A stretch of 64,000 nucleotides of DNA from Nocardia brasiliensis NBRC 14402 (GCF_000308475.2 NZ_BAFT02000081.1:1-64000), one strand, 5' to 3'; positions 36,605 through 45,355 are shown, counted from the stretch's first letter. A program made the numbers and translations. The notes: generated from the letters alone by a model not told the origin.

Positions 36605-37050
36605 CCGGCTTTCCTTTCGGTATCGCGGGCGCCCAGGCCCGCCTCGCGGACCTGATCATCGATGTCTCGAGCGTGCAATTCGGCCAGGTACCGGTTGTAT
36701 TCGGCGAGCACCGGGTCCTCGTCGCGCACCGCCTGCGGCCGCTCCGGCAGGATGCCAGCCGGAATCTCGCGCGGCGCAACGGGTTTCGGGGTGGTCCTGG
36801 GGGCGTCGCCGGATTCGCCGTGTTCCTCGGCCTCCTGTTCCAGCCGGACGAACCGGAAGTAGGCGAACACCGCGAACGCCGCGAACAGCGGCCACTGCAA
36901 CGCGTAGCCGAGATTCTGGCCGGTACCGCTGCTCGATTCGAACCGCTGCCACTGCCACCAGGCCAGCGCGAGGCAGCCCAGTGCGGCGACGATCACCAGC
37001 ACGATGAGGGCCGGGCGATTGTGTGCCGAGCGGCGGGGTGAAGCGGACAC
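36601..37050 (-). CDS. Rv1343c-like small membrane protein
   Basis: A 149-aa protein with two hydrophobic segments (about 15-35 and 48-65) and a conserved cytosolic C-terminal motif (EIPAGILPERP, DPVLAEYNRYLAEL). The M. tuberculosis counterpart is annotated as lipoprotein LprD, but here the cysteine (AALGC) sits inside the helix and is followed by hydrophobic residues, so a plain membrane protein is more likely. GTG start, TACCGT ending 7 bases upstream (minus strand 37063-37058): leaderless. Coupled to the DUF3817 gene. Confidence 0.75.
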   Translation of the reverse strand: MSASPRRSAHNRPALIVLVIVAALGCLALAWWQWQRFESSSGTGQNLGYALQWPLFAAFAVFAYFRFVRLEQEAEEHGESGDAPRTTPKPVAPREIPAGILPERPQAVRDEDPVLAEYNRYLAELHARDIDDQVREAGLGARDTERKAG

Positions 37051-37116
37051 GGCTACTACGGTACCCCGTCTACTACACGGTACGTAGGACAGGTTCGGCC
37101 AGGTGCCGTGCGCGGA

Positions 37117-37140
37117 CTCGCCCACCGGCCGGTGGGCGAG
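37117..37140 (-). terminator. Perfect 24-bp palindrome after the SDR gene
   Basis: Two 12-base arms (CTCGCCCACCGG and its complement) without spacer, 11 bases beyond the SDR stop on the minus strand. It can form a GC-rich hairpin but has no T-run; terminator is the likeliest role. Confidence 0.5.
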
Positions 37141-37150
37141 CCGGTCGAGC

Positions 37151-38026
37151 TCAGAACTTGTAGGTGACGCCGGTCAGTCGCTCGGATTCGGTCCAGAGTT
37201 TCTGCCAGAGTTCCTTGTTCTTGGACAGCCGGGTGGACGGCGAGGATTCCACCGGGCCCTGCGTCTGGAAGAACCGGCGCGGGCCCCAGTAGACCTCGGG
37301 GTCGGCGTCGGGCATGGTGGCCGCGAACAGCGTCGAGTGCGCGGCCTTCTTCGGCGGGTGACCGATCAGCGCGACGAACGGTTTGATGATCCGGTCGATC
37401 GGCGTTTCGGTCCTGGCGAACAGCTCGGTGGCGGAAACCCCGGGATGCACCCCGTAGGAGCGTTTGCTCGAGCCGGATTCGGCGAGGCGGCGTTGCAGTT
37501 CCCGTGCGAACATCAGGTTCGACAGCTTGGCCTGCGCGTAGGCGAGGTTGCGCTGGTAGCGACGGTGCTCGTAGTTGAGGTCGTCGACCCACAGCTTCGG
37601 CGTCTGCTTGTGCGCGATGCTGGCCAGCGTGACGACCCGGTCGCCGATCCGGTCCAGCAGCAGGCCGGTCAGTGCGAAATGCCCGAGATGGTTGACGCCC
37701 CACTGGGTTTCGAAGCCGTCCTTGGTGCGCGAGAACGGCACGTTCATCAGTCCGGCGTTGTTGATCAGCACGTCGAACTCGCCCTGCTGCTCGGCGAACG
37801 CGCGCACCGAGGACAGGTCGGACAGGTCGAGTTCGGCGACGCGCACGTCGCCGGCGATGCCGTCGGCGACCTCCTTGGCCTTGGCCGCGTTGCGGCAGGC
37901 CATGACGACGGTCGCGCCTTTGCTCGCGAGGACTGCGGTGGTCACGGCGCCCAACCCGCCGTTCGCCCCGGTGATCACGAAGGTGCGCCCGGTCTGATCC
38001 GGGATTTCAGTAGGTTTCCACGCCAT
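37151..38026 (-). CDS. Short-chain dehydrogenase/reductase
   Basis: A 291-aa SDR resembling the retinol-dehydrogenase/WW-oxidoreductase-like branch. TGANGGLG (19-26), NNAG (89-92), Ser136, Tyr163 and Lys167 form the nucleotide and catalytic sites. The substrate is not predictable; lipid or steroid alcohols are common in this branch. The ATG follows TAAGGT by 6 bases, and that hexamer is overlapped by a TTACTC-type palindrome, so expression is probably repressed by a TetR-type regulator not identified here. Confidence 0.88.
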   Translation of the reverse strand: MAWKPTEIPDQTGRTFVITGANGGLGAVTTAVLASKGATVVMACRNAAKAKEVADGIAGDVRVAELDLSDLSSVRAFAEQQGEFDVLINNAGLMNVPFSRTKDGFETQWGVNHLGHFALTGLLLDRIGDRVVTLASIAHKQTPKLWVDDLNYEHRRYQRNLAYAQAKLSNLMFARELQRRLAESGSSKRSYGVHPGVSATELFARTETPIDRIIKPFVALIGHPPKKAAHSTLFAATMPDADPEVYWGPRRFFQTQGPVESSPSTRLSKNKELWQKLWTESERLTGVTYKF

Positions 38027-38032
38027 GAGCCA

Positions 38033-38050
38033 ACCTTACTCTCGAGTAAG
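38033..38050 (-). promoter_or_regulatory. Promoter/operator of the SDR gene
   Basis: Minus-strand -10 TAAGGT (38038-38033) is overlapped by the inverted repeat CTTACTC-TC-GAGTAAG (38035-38050, 7-bp arms). A dimeric repressor bound here would mask the -10. Confidence 0.6.
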
Positions 38051-38172
38051 TTCCGAGGGAAGTGAATCGCCCGGATCGTACATCGAGTGTCTCAGACAGG
38101 AAGTGATCCCGGTCACTTTCCGGTCCAGGTTCAGTGTCCGCTAACAGGCATTGCAGTGGCAGCTAACGGGAT

Positions 38173-39579
38173 TCAGCGACCGCTGCCGATCGGTTGCTGG
38201 AACGCGGCCGCCAGTACGGTACCGACCGTGTCGCCCCACACCTGCCAGGTGGCTTGGTCGAGCATCATCGAGCCGACGTCCGTGGTGTGCACGCCGGTAG
38301 GCACCGGCTTGCCCGCGAATCGGTCGGCCAGCCACAGCAGGGCGCGGGGCGCGGCGATCGGGTCGAGCGTCAGGTGCTCGCTGAAGTGGTCGCGGACGTA
38401 TTCGACGCGCGCGTTCGGGTCCGCGGCGTAGTAGCCGACGAGTTCGTTGACCGGTCCCACCGGGATCAACCAGTCCGGGTTCGCCTGGTACATGAACATC
38501 GGCATGTCCGGGACGGCCTTGCCCATCTTGGTCTTGTCCAGCACCGCGGTCACCTTCGGATCGGTGAACGGATTCTTGGCGAGCATGCCGATGTTGTTCG
38601 CGAACGGGAAGAAGATCGACTGGTAGCTCGCGCAGAGCTGTTCCTTGGCGGCCATCGTCAGCTTGCCGAGGCCGTTCATGTTCTCGTCCAGGAAATCGCG
38701 CAGTTCCGGGTATTCGCGGGAGACACCGAGCGCGCCCGCGAAGATCAGTCCGGCCGACAGGTTGCCGTTGGCCATCTGCAATGCGGCCGACAGGTCGGCG
38801 GGAATGCCGCCTTCGGCCACGCCGACGACGTTGAGTTCGGGTGCGTAGCTCTGCTTCAGTTCGGCGGCGTGACCGGTGGCGATGGCGCCGCCGGAGTAGC
38901 CCATCAAGCCGACCCGGGTCGCGGTACCGGACAACTGCATCGGGTCGAAGTTCTCCGCCGCGCGGATGCCGTCGAGGGTGATGCGACCCGCCAAAGGTCC
39001 TGCGGCATAGGCGGAATCGGGCCCCTGATGGTCCGGCACGATCACGGCCCAGCCCTGCGCCAGGGCCGCCTGCACCTCCAGGAACTGGGCGGCGACCAGG
39101 ACCGATCCGGTGATCGTGGCCGGGATGGAACCCATCTGCAACTGGTAGGACGGCATGCAGTAGTTGCCGGTGGAGTCCTCCGCGATCTGGTACGAGAACA
39201 GCGGCCGATCGGCCACGTAGCCGCGCGGCTTCAGCACGGTGGCCACCGCGGCGATGGGTTCGCCGCGGGTGTTGGTCGAGCGGTACGACAGCTGCCAGGC
39301 GTCCACGTTGACCGGGATCAGCGACAGATTCGCCACATGCACCTGCCGGGCTGCGATGAGCTGACCGGGCGCGAGATCGGCGAACCTGTCCGGGGCCGGG
39401 CGATAGAACGCGGGATCGAAGCCGGGCGGCATCGGCGGGATCGGGAACGGCAGGGCGGGCGCGACCGGGGGAGTGCCCGGTTCGGCGGCGACCTGCCCGG
39501 CAAGGGCGATCGGCAGCCCGGCCGCCAGCACGGCGAGGGCCGCGACCACCTTCATCGTGCGCGTGCGCGGAGTAACCAC
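38173..39579 (-). CDS. Secretory lipase (LIP family)
   Basis: A 468-aa exported alpha/beta hydrolase of the secretory lipase family, known from Candida and from mycobacteria/nocardiae for triacylglycerol hydrolysis. Signal peptide: MKVVAALAVLAAGLPIALAG with cleavage near QVAAEP. Nucleophile Ser229 in GYSGG; two Cys (NYCMPS, EQLCASY) may pair. The first start is GTG at 39579; an internal ATG at 39555 would remove eight residues of the signal n-region and is possible. Divergent from a TetR gene 160 bases away. Confidence 0.88.
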   Translation of the reverse strand: MVTPRTRTMKVVAALAVLAAGLPIALAGQVAAEPGTPPVAPALPFPIPPMPPGFDPAFYRPAPDRFADLAPGQLIAARQVHVANLSLIPVNVDAWQLSYRSTNTRGEPIAAVATVLKPRGYVADRPLFSYQIAEDSTGNYCMPSYQLQMGSIPATITGSVLVAAQFLEVQAALAQGWAVIVPDHQGPDSAYAAGPLAGRITLDGIRAAENFDPMQLSGTATRVGLMGYSGGAIATGHAAELKQSYAPELNVVGVAEGGIPADLSAALQMANGNLSAGLIFAGALGVSREYPELRDFLDENMNGLGKLTMAAKEQLCASYQSIFFPFANNIGMLAKNPFTDPKVTAVLDKTKMGKAVPDMPMFMYQANPDWLIPVGPVNELVGYYAADPNARVEYVRDHFSEHLTLDPIAAPRALLWLADRFAGKPVPTGVHTTDVGSMMLDQATWQVWGDTVGTVLAAAFQQPIGSGR

Positions 39580-39739
39580 AGACCAACCTCTTTGTTGCTC
39601 GGAGCCATATGTGATCCCGATTGGTTTCAGAATGATGTCGAGTATGCACAGTCATGACCCGGATCACAACCACCGCGCGATGAGACCTTCCCCGCGCTGG
39701 TCACCGCTGGTCCGGTGCGGGCTCGGATACGGTGGCAGG

Positions 39740-40384
39740 GTGACCATCGTGGGTAGGCAGTACGGCGGACGCGCCGTCACGGAGCGCAAGGCGGAACGGC
39801 GTCAGCGCTTCCTCGACGCGGCGACGCGGATCTTCGCCGAACGCGGCTATGCGAACTGCTCGCTGGCCGACGTCTGCACCGCGGCGGCACTGTCCAAGCG
39901 GCAGTTCTACGAGGAGTTCCAGACCCGGGAAGACGTGCTGGTCGCCGCCTACGACCGGATTCAGGACGAGGCCGCCGTGGCGTTGCTCCCGGCGCTGGCC
40001 GAACTCGATCCGGGCGCCGATATGGCCGCCGCGATGAACGCGGTGGTCTCGGCCTACCTGGGTTCGATCGGTTCCGACCCGTACCGCGCCAAGGTCGCCT
40101 TCATCGAGGTGGTCGGCGTCAGCGACCGGATGGAGCGGCACCGCCGGGAGCGGCGGCACGCGTGGGCCGAGTTGCTCGCGGCCGCTGTCGTGCCGCGGGT
40201 GGCCCCCGGTGCCCGCATTCGCGGCGGGACCGCTTGGGGCGCAAGCGCGCTCATCGGCGCGATCAACGGTTTGGCGCACGAGTGGGTGCTCGCCGACCCG
40301 CGCCCCCCGGTGGGCGAACTGGTGGACGTGCTGGTGCCGATGGCGCTGGCCATGCTGGAAGCGCCGGATCAGCGCACCGCGTAG
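39740..40384 (+). CDS. TetR-family regulator divergent from the lipase
   Basis: A 214-aa TetR protein: HTH CSLADVCTAAALSKRQFYEEF (about residues 42-62, Tyr-Glu-Glu-Phe variant of YxHF), then an acyl-binding-like helical domain. GTG start 6 bases after TACGGT (39728-39733), leaderless. Divergence from the secretory lipase suggests it controls that gene, which is inference. Its last 16 bases overlap the end of the convergent TetR gene. Confidence 0.85.
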   Translation: MTIVGRQYGGRAVTERKAERRQRFLDAATRIFAERGYANCSLADVCTAAALSKRQFYEEFQTREDVLVAAYDRIQDEAAVALLPALAELDPGADMAAAMNAVVSAYLGSIGSDPYRAKVAFIEVVGVSDRMERHRRERRHAWAELLAAAVVPRVAPGARIRGGTAWGASALIGAINGLAHEWVLADPRPPVGELVDVLVPMALAMLEAPDQRTA

Positions 40385-41004
40385 TCCGCGAGTGACGGCG
40401 TGAGCGTGTCGAACGCGATGCCGATGTATTCGATGAGTGCCGCGGCGATGTCGTCGTTGGACTCCCCGGCGAGGGTGCGCCGCATGGTCTCGTCGAACAG
40501 CACCCGGTGCACCCCGCCCAGCTGGGCCGCCGCCACCCGGGGCGTGATATCCGTTGCGGCCGCACCGGTTTCGGCCGCCAGGGTGTCGGCGAGCGCCTGC
40601 TGTCGGTCGTCGTGGAATTCGCGGAGCCGGGCGAGCAGCGCCGGGCTGTCGGCGATCATGCCGGCGAACTCGGGGCCGGAGAAGCCTGCCACCGGGTCCT
40701 GTTCGATCGCCGCCGTCAGATAGGCGGCGCGCAAGGCCGCCAGTGCGGATTGGCCCGGCTCGCGCTCGCGGACGACGCGGGCGAGTTGGTCGACGAACAC
40801 GTCGCGCAGATCGAGGGCGAGGTCCTCCTTGCGCGGGAAGTAGTTGGTGACCGTCATCTTGGCGACCTGTGCGGCGGCCGCGACGTCGGCGATCGTGACC
40901 TTGTCGAAGCCGTGCTCGAGGAACAGCCTGGTCGCCTGATCGGAGATGTTCTCCCTGGTCTGCAGCTTTTTCCGGTCTCGGAGGCCCATCTGCTCTGTGG
41001 TCAT
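40369..41004 (-). CDS. TetR/AcrR-family regulator
   Basis: A 211-aa TetR protein with a clear HTH (VTIADVAAAAQVAKMTVTNYF, about 37-57) and start MTTEQMGLRDRKKLQTRENI. The ATG follows TATGGT by 6 bases (minus strand 41016-41011), leaderless; an upstream TTG start is rejected. Divergent from the small basic protein and sigma factor genes across an unusually AT-rich 173-base gap, so it may control them. Confidence 0.85.
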   Translation of the reverse strand: MTTEQMGLRDRKKLQTRENISDQATRLFLEHGFDKVTIADVAAAAQVAKMTVTNYFPRKEDLALDLRDVFVDQLARVVREREPGQSALAALRAAYLTAAIEQDPVAGFSGPEFAGMIADSPALLARLREFHDDRQQALADTLAAETGAAATDITPRVAAAQLGGVHRVLFDETMRRTLAGESNDDIAAALIEYIGIAFDTLTPSLADYAVR

Positions 41005-41040
41005 GCAGACACCATAACTGATATCGACCAAAATTTATGC

Positions 41041-41069
41041 TTGACATATTTTTAGGTCTATTCTAAGTT
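41041..41069 (+). promoter_or_regulatory. Forward promoter in an AT-rich gap
   Basis: TTGACA (41041-41046), 17 bases, TAAGTT (41064-41069). A partly symmetric sequence (GACCAAAA near 41026 and TTTTAGGTC near 41051) spans the -35 and could be an operator. It would drive the small basic protein gene and perhaps the sigma factor. Confidence 0.55.
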
Positions 41070-41177
41070 TGTCCTCGTCAACGAGAACGAAGGAGCACCA
41101 CCGCTTTGAACCACGGACTTGTCGTAGTGACCCCGGCCCGTACCAGCACCACCATCGACCGAAAGGGAACAGCCACC

Positions 41178-41390
41178 ATGGCCGACAAGACCACCGCGCA
41201 GACCACCATCGACGCCGTCCTCCGTCGCTTCGCGCCGACCGAAGCGGTTCCGGCCAAGGCGCGAAAGAGGAAGCACGCCAACGGGTTCCCCGGCGCGGCG
41301 CGCCTCGACCGCACGGGCGGACAGCCACGGCACCAGAGCGCCTTCCGGGCGGCCCCGCAGCGTCCGCAGCGTATTCCCGGTCGCGGCTGA
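41178..41390 (+). CDS. Small basic protein upstream of the sigma factor
   Basis: A 70-aa protein, helical and acidic at the start (TTIDAVLRRFAP) and strongly basic later (KARKRKHANG and many Arg/Pro). AAAGGGA lies 8 bases before the ATG. No family recognised. The composition suggests RNA, DNA or polymerase binding, which is a guess. It is followed by a very long hairpin and then the sigma factor. Confidence 0.55.
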   Translation: MADKTTAQTTIDAVLRRFAPTEAVPAKARKRKHANGFPGAARLDRTGGQPRHQSAFRAAPQRPQRIPGRG

Positions 41391-41429
41391 GCGTCCGCAG
41401 CACCGCCGGCCAGACCCGTCCGGCCGGGT

Positions 41430-41483
41430 GAACGCCGGGATCGAGTCCTCCTCCCGGGAAGTCTCGACTCGATCCCGGCGTTC
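41430..41483 (+). terminator. Perfect 18-bp hairpin between small gene and sigma factor
   Basis: Arms 41430-41447 and 41466-41483 pair perfectly across an 18-base loop. No T-run follows. It lies 40 bases after the small gene and 56 bases before the sigma factor, so it may be a terminator, an attenuator or an RNA-processing site. Confidence 0.65.
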
Positions 41484-41538
41484 GCATTGAGGCGGAACGC
41501 TCCGCCGACCAGGCACCGCTCCCTCGGAAGGACCCACC

Positions 41539-42489
41539 GTGACCATGTACTGCACCGCTCGCCCCGCTCCGTTCGGCGGCACCGTCTCCGAGGATCCGAT
41601 CAAGGACTACCTGCGGCTCATCGGCCGCACCCCGCTGCTCACCGCGACGCAGGAGGTCGAGCTGGCCACCCGTATCGAGGCGGGCGTGCAGGCCGCGCAG
41701 CGCCTGGCCGAGCAGGGCGAACTCGACGTCGCGGAACGCCGCATGTTGCAGCGCCGGGTGGCCGAGGGGCAGCGGGCCAAAGACCACATGGTCGAGGCGA
41801 ATCTGCGCCTGGTTGTGTCCATCGCCAAGCGCTACCCGCTGCCCACCGGGATGTCCCTGCTCGATCTGGTGCAGGAGGGCACCCTCGGCATGATGCGCGC
41901 GGTGGAGAAGTTCGATCACCATCGCGGGCTCAAGTTCTCCACCTACGCGACCTGGTGGATCAAGCAGGGCATCGGCCGGGCGCTGGCCGACCAGGGCCGC
42001 ACGATCCGGATTCCGGTGCACGTCGTCGAGGTGCTCAACCGGGTGACGCGGGCCCAGCGCGCGCTGACCCAGCAGCTCGGGCGCGCCGCCACCGCAGCCG
42101 AAATCGCGGCCGAGCTGGACCTGACCGAGGACAAGGTGCGCGAGGTGCTCGACCATGCGCGCGAGCCGATTTCGCTGCACACCCCGCTGGGCGACGACGC
42201 GGGCGAGTTCGGCGAGCTCATCGCGGACACCGCGCCGGACCCGGCCGATGTGGCGTTGGCCACGTCGGTCCGCGGACACCTCGACAAAGTGCTCGCCGGG
42301 CTGGCCGGGCGTGAAGCCGAGGTGCTCGCCCTGCGTTTCGGCCTGGACGGCGGCGATCCGAAGTCGCTCGACGAGATCGGCAAGGTCTACGGGGTCTCCC
42401 GCGAGCGGGCCCGGCAGATCGAGGCGAAGGGCCTGGCCAAGCTGCGGCAGGCGACCCGGGCGCGGGCGCTGGAGGGATTGCTCGGCTGA
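41539..42489 (+). CDS. Group 2 (SigA/SigB-like) sigma factor
   Basis: A 316-aa sigma-70 protein without region 1.1. Region 1.2 (DPIKDYLRLIGRTPLL), 2 (EANLRLVVSIAKRY, FSTYATWWIKQGIGRALADQ, TIRIPVHVVEV), 3 and 4 (KSLDEIGKVYGVSRERARQIE) are complete, and the 2.4 and 4.2 helices are close to those of SigA, so it should read SigA-like promoters. It resembles SigB but lacks the usual neighbours, so I give no symbol. GGAAGGA lies 6 bases before the GTG; an ATG two codons later is possible. Confidence 0.9.
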   Translation: MTMYCTARPAPFGGTVSEDPIKDYLRLIGRTPLLTATQEVELATRIEAGVQAAQRLAEQGELDVAERRMLQRRVAEGQRAKDHMVEANLRLVVSIAKRYPLPTGMSLLDLVQEGTLGMMRAVEKFDHHRGLKFSTYATWWIKQGIGRALADQGRTIRIPVHVVEVLNRVTRAQRALTQQLGRAATAAEIAAELDLTEDKVREVLDHAREPISLHTPLGDDAGEFGELIADTAPDPADVALATSVRGHLDKVLAGLAGREAEVLALRFGLDGGDPKSLDEIGKVYGVSRERARQIEAKGLAKLRQATRARALEGLLG

Positions 42490-42579
42490 GCCCCGGCCCG
42501 CCCGGCGGCGCGAGTTCGCCGGGCGTCGCTGCCGTGTCGCTGGACGGACAGTGGCGGCGTCTCGCCCCATACTGAGGCA

Positions 42580-44610
42580 ATGACCGGTGCAGTCGCTGTC
42601 GCCGAGAAAACCCCCGAGCCGATGAGCCGGGCGAAGATCAACCTCGTGTTCGCCACGATTGTGCTCGGCATGCTGCTGGCGGCACTGGATCAGACGATCG
42701 TCTCGACGGCGCTGCCGACGATCGTCGCCGACCTCGGCGAAGCCGGGCACATGGCCTGGGTGGTGACGGCCTATCTGCTCGCCGAGGCGGTGGCGACGGC
42801 GCTGGCAGGCAAGCTCGGCGACCTCTTCGGACGCAAGCTGATCTTCCAGCTCAGTGCGCTGATCTTCATCGCAGGCTCGATGATCGCGGGCCTGGCCAAC
42901 GGGATGACCATGCTGATCGTGGCCCGCGGAATCCAGGGCTTCGGCGGCGGCGGGCTGATGGTCACCGCGATGGCGCTGATCGCCGACACCATCCCGCTGC
43001 GCCAGCGCGGCAAATATCAGGGCGCGCTGGGCGCGGTGTTCGGCGTCACCACGGTGATCGGCCCGACCCTCGGCGGGTTGTTCACCGACCACGCGAGCTG
43101 GCGCTGGTGCTTCTACGTCAACGTGCCGGTCGCGATCATCATGATCGCGATGTCGGCGCGCACCATTCCGCGGGTGCGCGCCGCCGTCAAGCCGATCATC
43201 GACTACGCGGGCATCGGCCTGGTCGCCGTGGCGGTTTCCACGTTGATCCTCGGCTTGGAGTGGGGCGGGCAGGAGTACCCGTGGGGCTCGCCGACCATCC
43301 TCGGCCTGTTCGTCGCCTCGGCGGTGCTGTTCGCGGCGTTCGTGGCCGTGGAGCTGCGCGCGAAGGAACCGATGCTGCCCATGGGGTTGTTCCGCAGCCG
43401 GGTCTTCACCGTGTGCTCGATCCTGAGTTTCATCTGCGGCTTCGCCATGCTCGGCTCGATCACCTATCTGCCCGCGTATCTGCAATACGTGGACGGGGTT
43501 TCGGCCACCATGTCCGGCGTGCGCTCGTTGCCGCTGGTGGCCGGCCTGCTGGTGACCTCGATCCTGTCCGGGCAGGTGGTCGGCAAGACCGGGCACTATC
43601 GGTACTTCCCGATCGTCGGCACGCTGGTGATGGCGCTCGGGCTGTATCTGATGTCGACCATGGGCCGCGACACCGGCATCTGGGAAGAGTCGCTGTACAT
43701 GATGGTGCTGGGCCTGGGCATCGGCCTGACCATGCAGGTGCTCACCATCGTCGTGCAGAACACCGTCCCGTACGCCCAGCTCGGCACCGCCACCTCCGGC
43801 GTCACCTTCTTCCGCACCCTCGGAAGTACCTTCGGCACAGCCATTTTCGGCACCCTGTACAGCAACGAGATCGGCCCGAATCTGCGCGCGGCGCTGCTCG
43901 AGGCCAAGGTGGTCCCGCCCGAGGTGGCCGCGAATCCGCAGTCGCTGCAAGCGGTTCCGGAAGACGTGGCGGCGCCGATCATCGATGCCTACGCCGACAC
44001 CATCGATCACGTCTTCGTCTGGGTGGTGCCGGTCGCGCTGGTCGGTTTCGTCGTCGCCTGGTTCCTCAAAGAGGTGCCGCTGCGCGACAGCGCCCGGGTG
44101 AGCGCGGGCGATGTGGGCGAAGGTTTTTCGGTGCCGGATTCGGCCGATCGCGTGGTGCAGCTGGAACGCGCGATCGCGGGCACCATGCGCAAGGACGACG
44201 ACCGGCCGATCGGGCCGCGGATTCTCGCGGACGCGGGCAGCACGCTGAGTCGCGGCGAGGCGTGGGCGCTCGGCCAGGTCTACCTGCGCGATCGTGCCGG
44301 GGGCGCGGCCACGCTGGACGCGATCGCGCGGGCGCACAAACTACCCGACGACGTGCTCGAGCCGATCTATCGAAAGGTGGCCGAGCGCGGCTATCTGGTG
44401 GACGACGGTCGCGAACTGCGGTTGACCGAGAACGGACAGGCCGAGCTGAACCGCCTCAAAGCGGCTTGGCGTCGCTGGCTCGACACCCGGCTGGTCGACT
44501 GGAACAACGACGACCCCGCCGATCGCGCGCTGTTCGACCAGGCGTTGGACAACCTCGCGGGCAAGCTGCTCGAGCAGGAGGCGGCCGAGCACGAGCACAC
44601 GCGCGCCTGA
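42580..44610 (+). CDS. DHA2 MFS drug transporter fused to a winged-helix domain
   Basis: A 676-aa protein. Residues about 20-505 are a 14-helix EmrB/QacA-type proton-drug antiporter (LDQTIVSTALPTIVADLG, GKLGDLFGRK, RGIQGFGGGG). Residues about 555-665 look like a MarR-type winged helix (LSRGEAWALGQVYLRDR, LDAIARAHKLPDDVLEPIYR, KVAERGYLVDDGRELRLTEN). Rv1877 of M. tuberculosis has a similar total length. CATACT ends 6 bases before the ATG, a weaker leaderless candidate. Followed by a PadR regulator. Confidence 0.9.
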   Translation: MTGAVAVAEKTPEPMSRAKINLVFATIVLGMLLAALDQTIVSTALPTIVADLGEAGHMAWVVTAYLLAEAVATALAGKLGDLFGRKLIFQLSALIFIAGSMIAGLANGMTMLIVARGIQGFGGGGLMVTAMALIADTIPLRQRGKYQGALGAVFGVTTVIGPTLGGLFTDHASWRWCFYVNVPVAIIMIAMSARTIPRVRAAVKPIIDYAGIGLVAVAVSTLILGLEWGGQEYPWGSPTILGLFVASAVLFAAFVAVELRAKEPMLPMGLFRSRVFTVCSILSFICGFAMLGSITYLPAYLQYVDGVSATMSGVRSLPLVAGLLVTSILSGQVVGKTGHYRYFPIVGTLVMALGLYLMSTMGRDTGIWEESLYMMVLGLGIGLTMQVLTIVVQNTVPYAQLGTATSGVTFFRTLGSTFGTAIFGTLYSNEIGPNLRAALLEAKVVPPEVAANPQSLQAVPEDVAAPIIDAYADTIDHVFVWVVPVALVGFVVAWFLKEVPLRDSARVSAGDVGEGFSVPDSADRVVQLERAIAGTMRKDDDRPIGPRILADAGSTLSRGEAWALGQVYLRDRAGGAATLDAIARAHKLPDDVLEPIYRKVAERGYLVDDGRELRLTENGQAELNRLKAAWRRWLDTRLVDWNNDDPADRALFDQALDNLAGKLLEQEAAEHEHTRA

Positions 44611-44639
44611 ACACCGTCGAATTCGAGGGTGACAGCCCC

Positions 44640-44679
44640 TTGCCGGGCTAATGCTCGTACACGTATATTCGTAGACGAG
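44640..44679 (+). promoter_or_regulatory. Promoter and operator of the PadR gene
   Basis: TTGCCG (44640-44645), 18 bases, TATATT (44664-44669). An imperfect inverted repeat (44654-44679; outer arms CTCGT and ACGAG, inner ACG..CGT around ATAT, 20 of 26 positions symmetric) covers the -10, fitting PadR autoregulation. Confidence 0.65.
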
Positions 44680-44691
44680 TAAGGAGGTGCG

Positions 44692-45345
44692 ATGGCCACG
44701 AAGCGCAAGGTGAACAACCTGCTCGCGCTCGCGGTGCTCTCGGTGATGATGGAGCGGCCGATGCACCGCTACGAGATCGCGCAGACCCTGCGGGAGCACG
44801 GCAAAGACCAGGACATGGCGATCAAGTGGGGCTCGCTCTACACGGTCGTGCAGAGCCTGGAAAAGGCCGGCTTCCTGGAGATCGTCGGCAGCGAGCGCGA
44901 CGGCGCGCGACCGGAACGGGTGATCTACCGCATCACCGAGCCGGGCCGCACCGAACTCACGGACTGGACCAGGGAATTGGTCGCCGAGCCGGAGCCCGAG
45001 CAGCACCGGTTCGTCGCCGGCCTCTCCGTGCTCTCGGTGCTGCCCCCCGACGAGGTCGTCGAGTTGCTCGGGAAACGCATCGAAGCGCTCGATCACGCCA
45101 TCGCTGCCGTGCGCGGCGAACTCGACAAGCTCGCGACGAGCAAGCTGCCCCGGCTGTTCACCATCGAGACCGAATACGGCGTCGCGATGCTGGAAGCCGA
45201 AGTCGCGTGGGCGCGTTCGTTCCGCGACGAGATCCGGAGCGGCACCTTCGACGGCGTGGACTGGTGGCGGCAGATCCACGCGGGCGGCTTCTCCGCCGCC
45301 GACACCATCGCCGCAGTGAAGGAGAAGCTGGACTGGCAGATCTGA
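44692..45345 (+). CDS. PadR-family regulator
   Basis: A 217-aa PadR protein: N-terminal winged helix (NNLLALAVLSVMMERPMHRYEIAQTL split by conserved Tyr-Glu, KWGSLYTVVQSLEKAGFLE) and a C-terminal dimerisation helix ending WWRQIHAGG. AAGGAGGTG before the ATG is the best ribosome site in the window. Probable targets are itself, the upstream efflux pump and/or the following monooxygenase; the operator lies in its own promoter. Confidence 0.9.
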   Translation: MATKRKVNNLLALAVLSVMMERPMHRYEIAQTLREHGKDQDMAIKWGSLYTVVQSLEKAGFLEIVGSERDGARPERVIYRITEPGRTELTDWTRELVAEPEPEQHRFVAGLSVLSVLPPDEVVELLGKRIEALDHAIAAVRGELDKLATSKLPRLFTIETEYGVAMLEAEVAWARSFRDEIRSGTFDGVDWWRQIHAGGFSAADTIAAVKEKLDWQI

Positions 45346-45355
45346 TTCCGAGACC

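Noticed and set aside
41035..44337. An 1100-codon minus-strand open frame opposite the sigma factor and efflux pump
   Set aside because: Same kind of GC-driven shadow; no motif, no start context, and both forward genes are clear family members.
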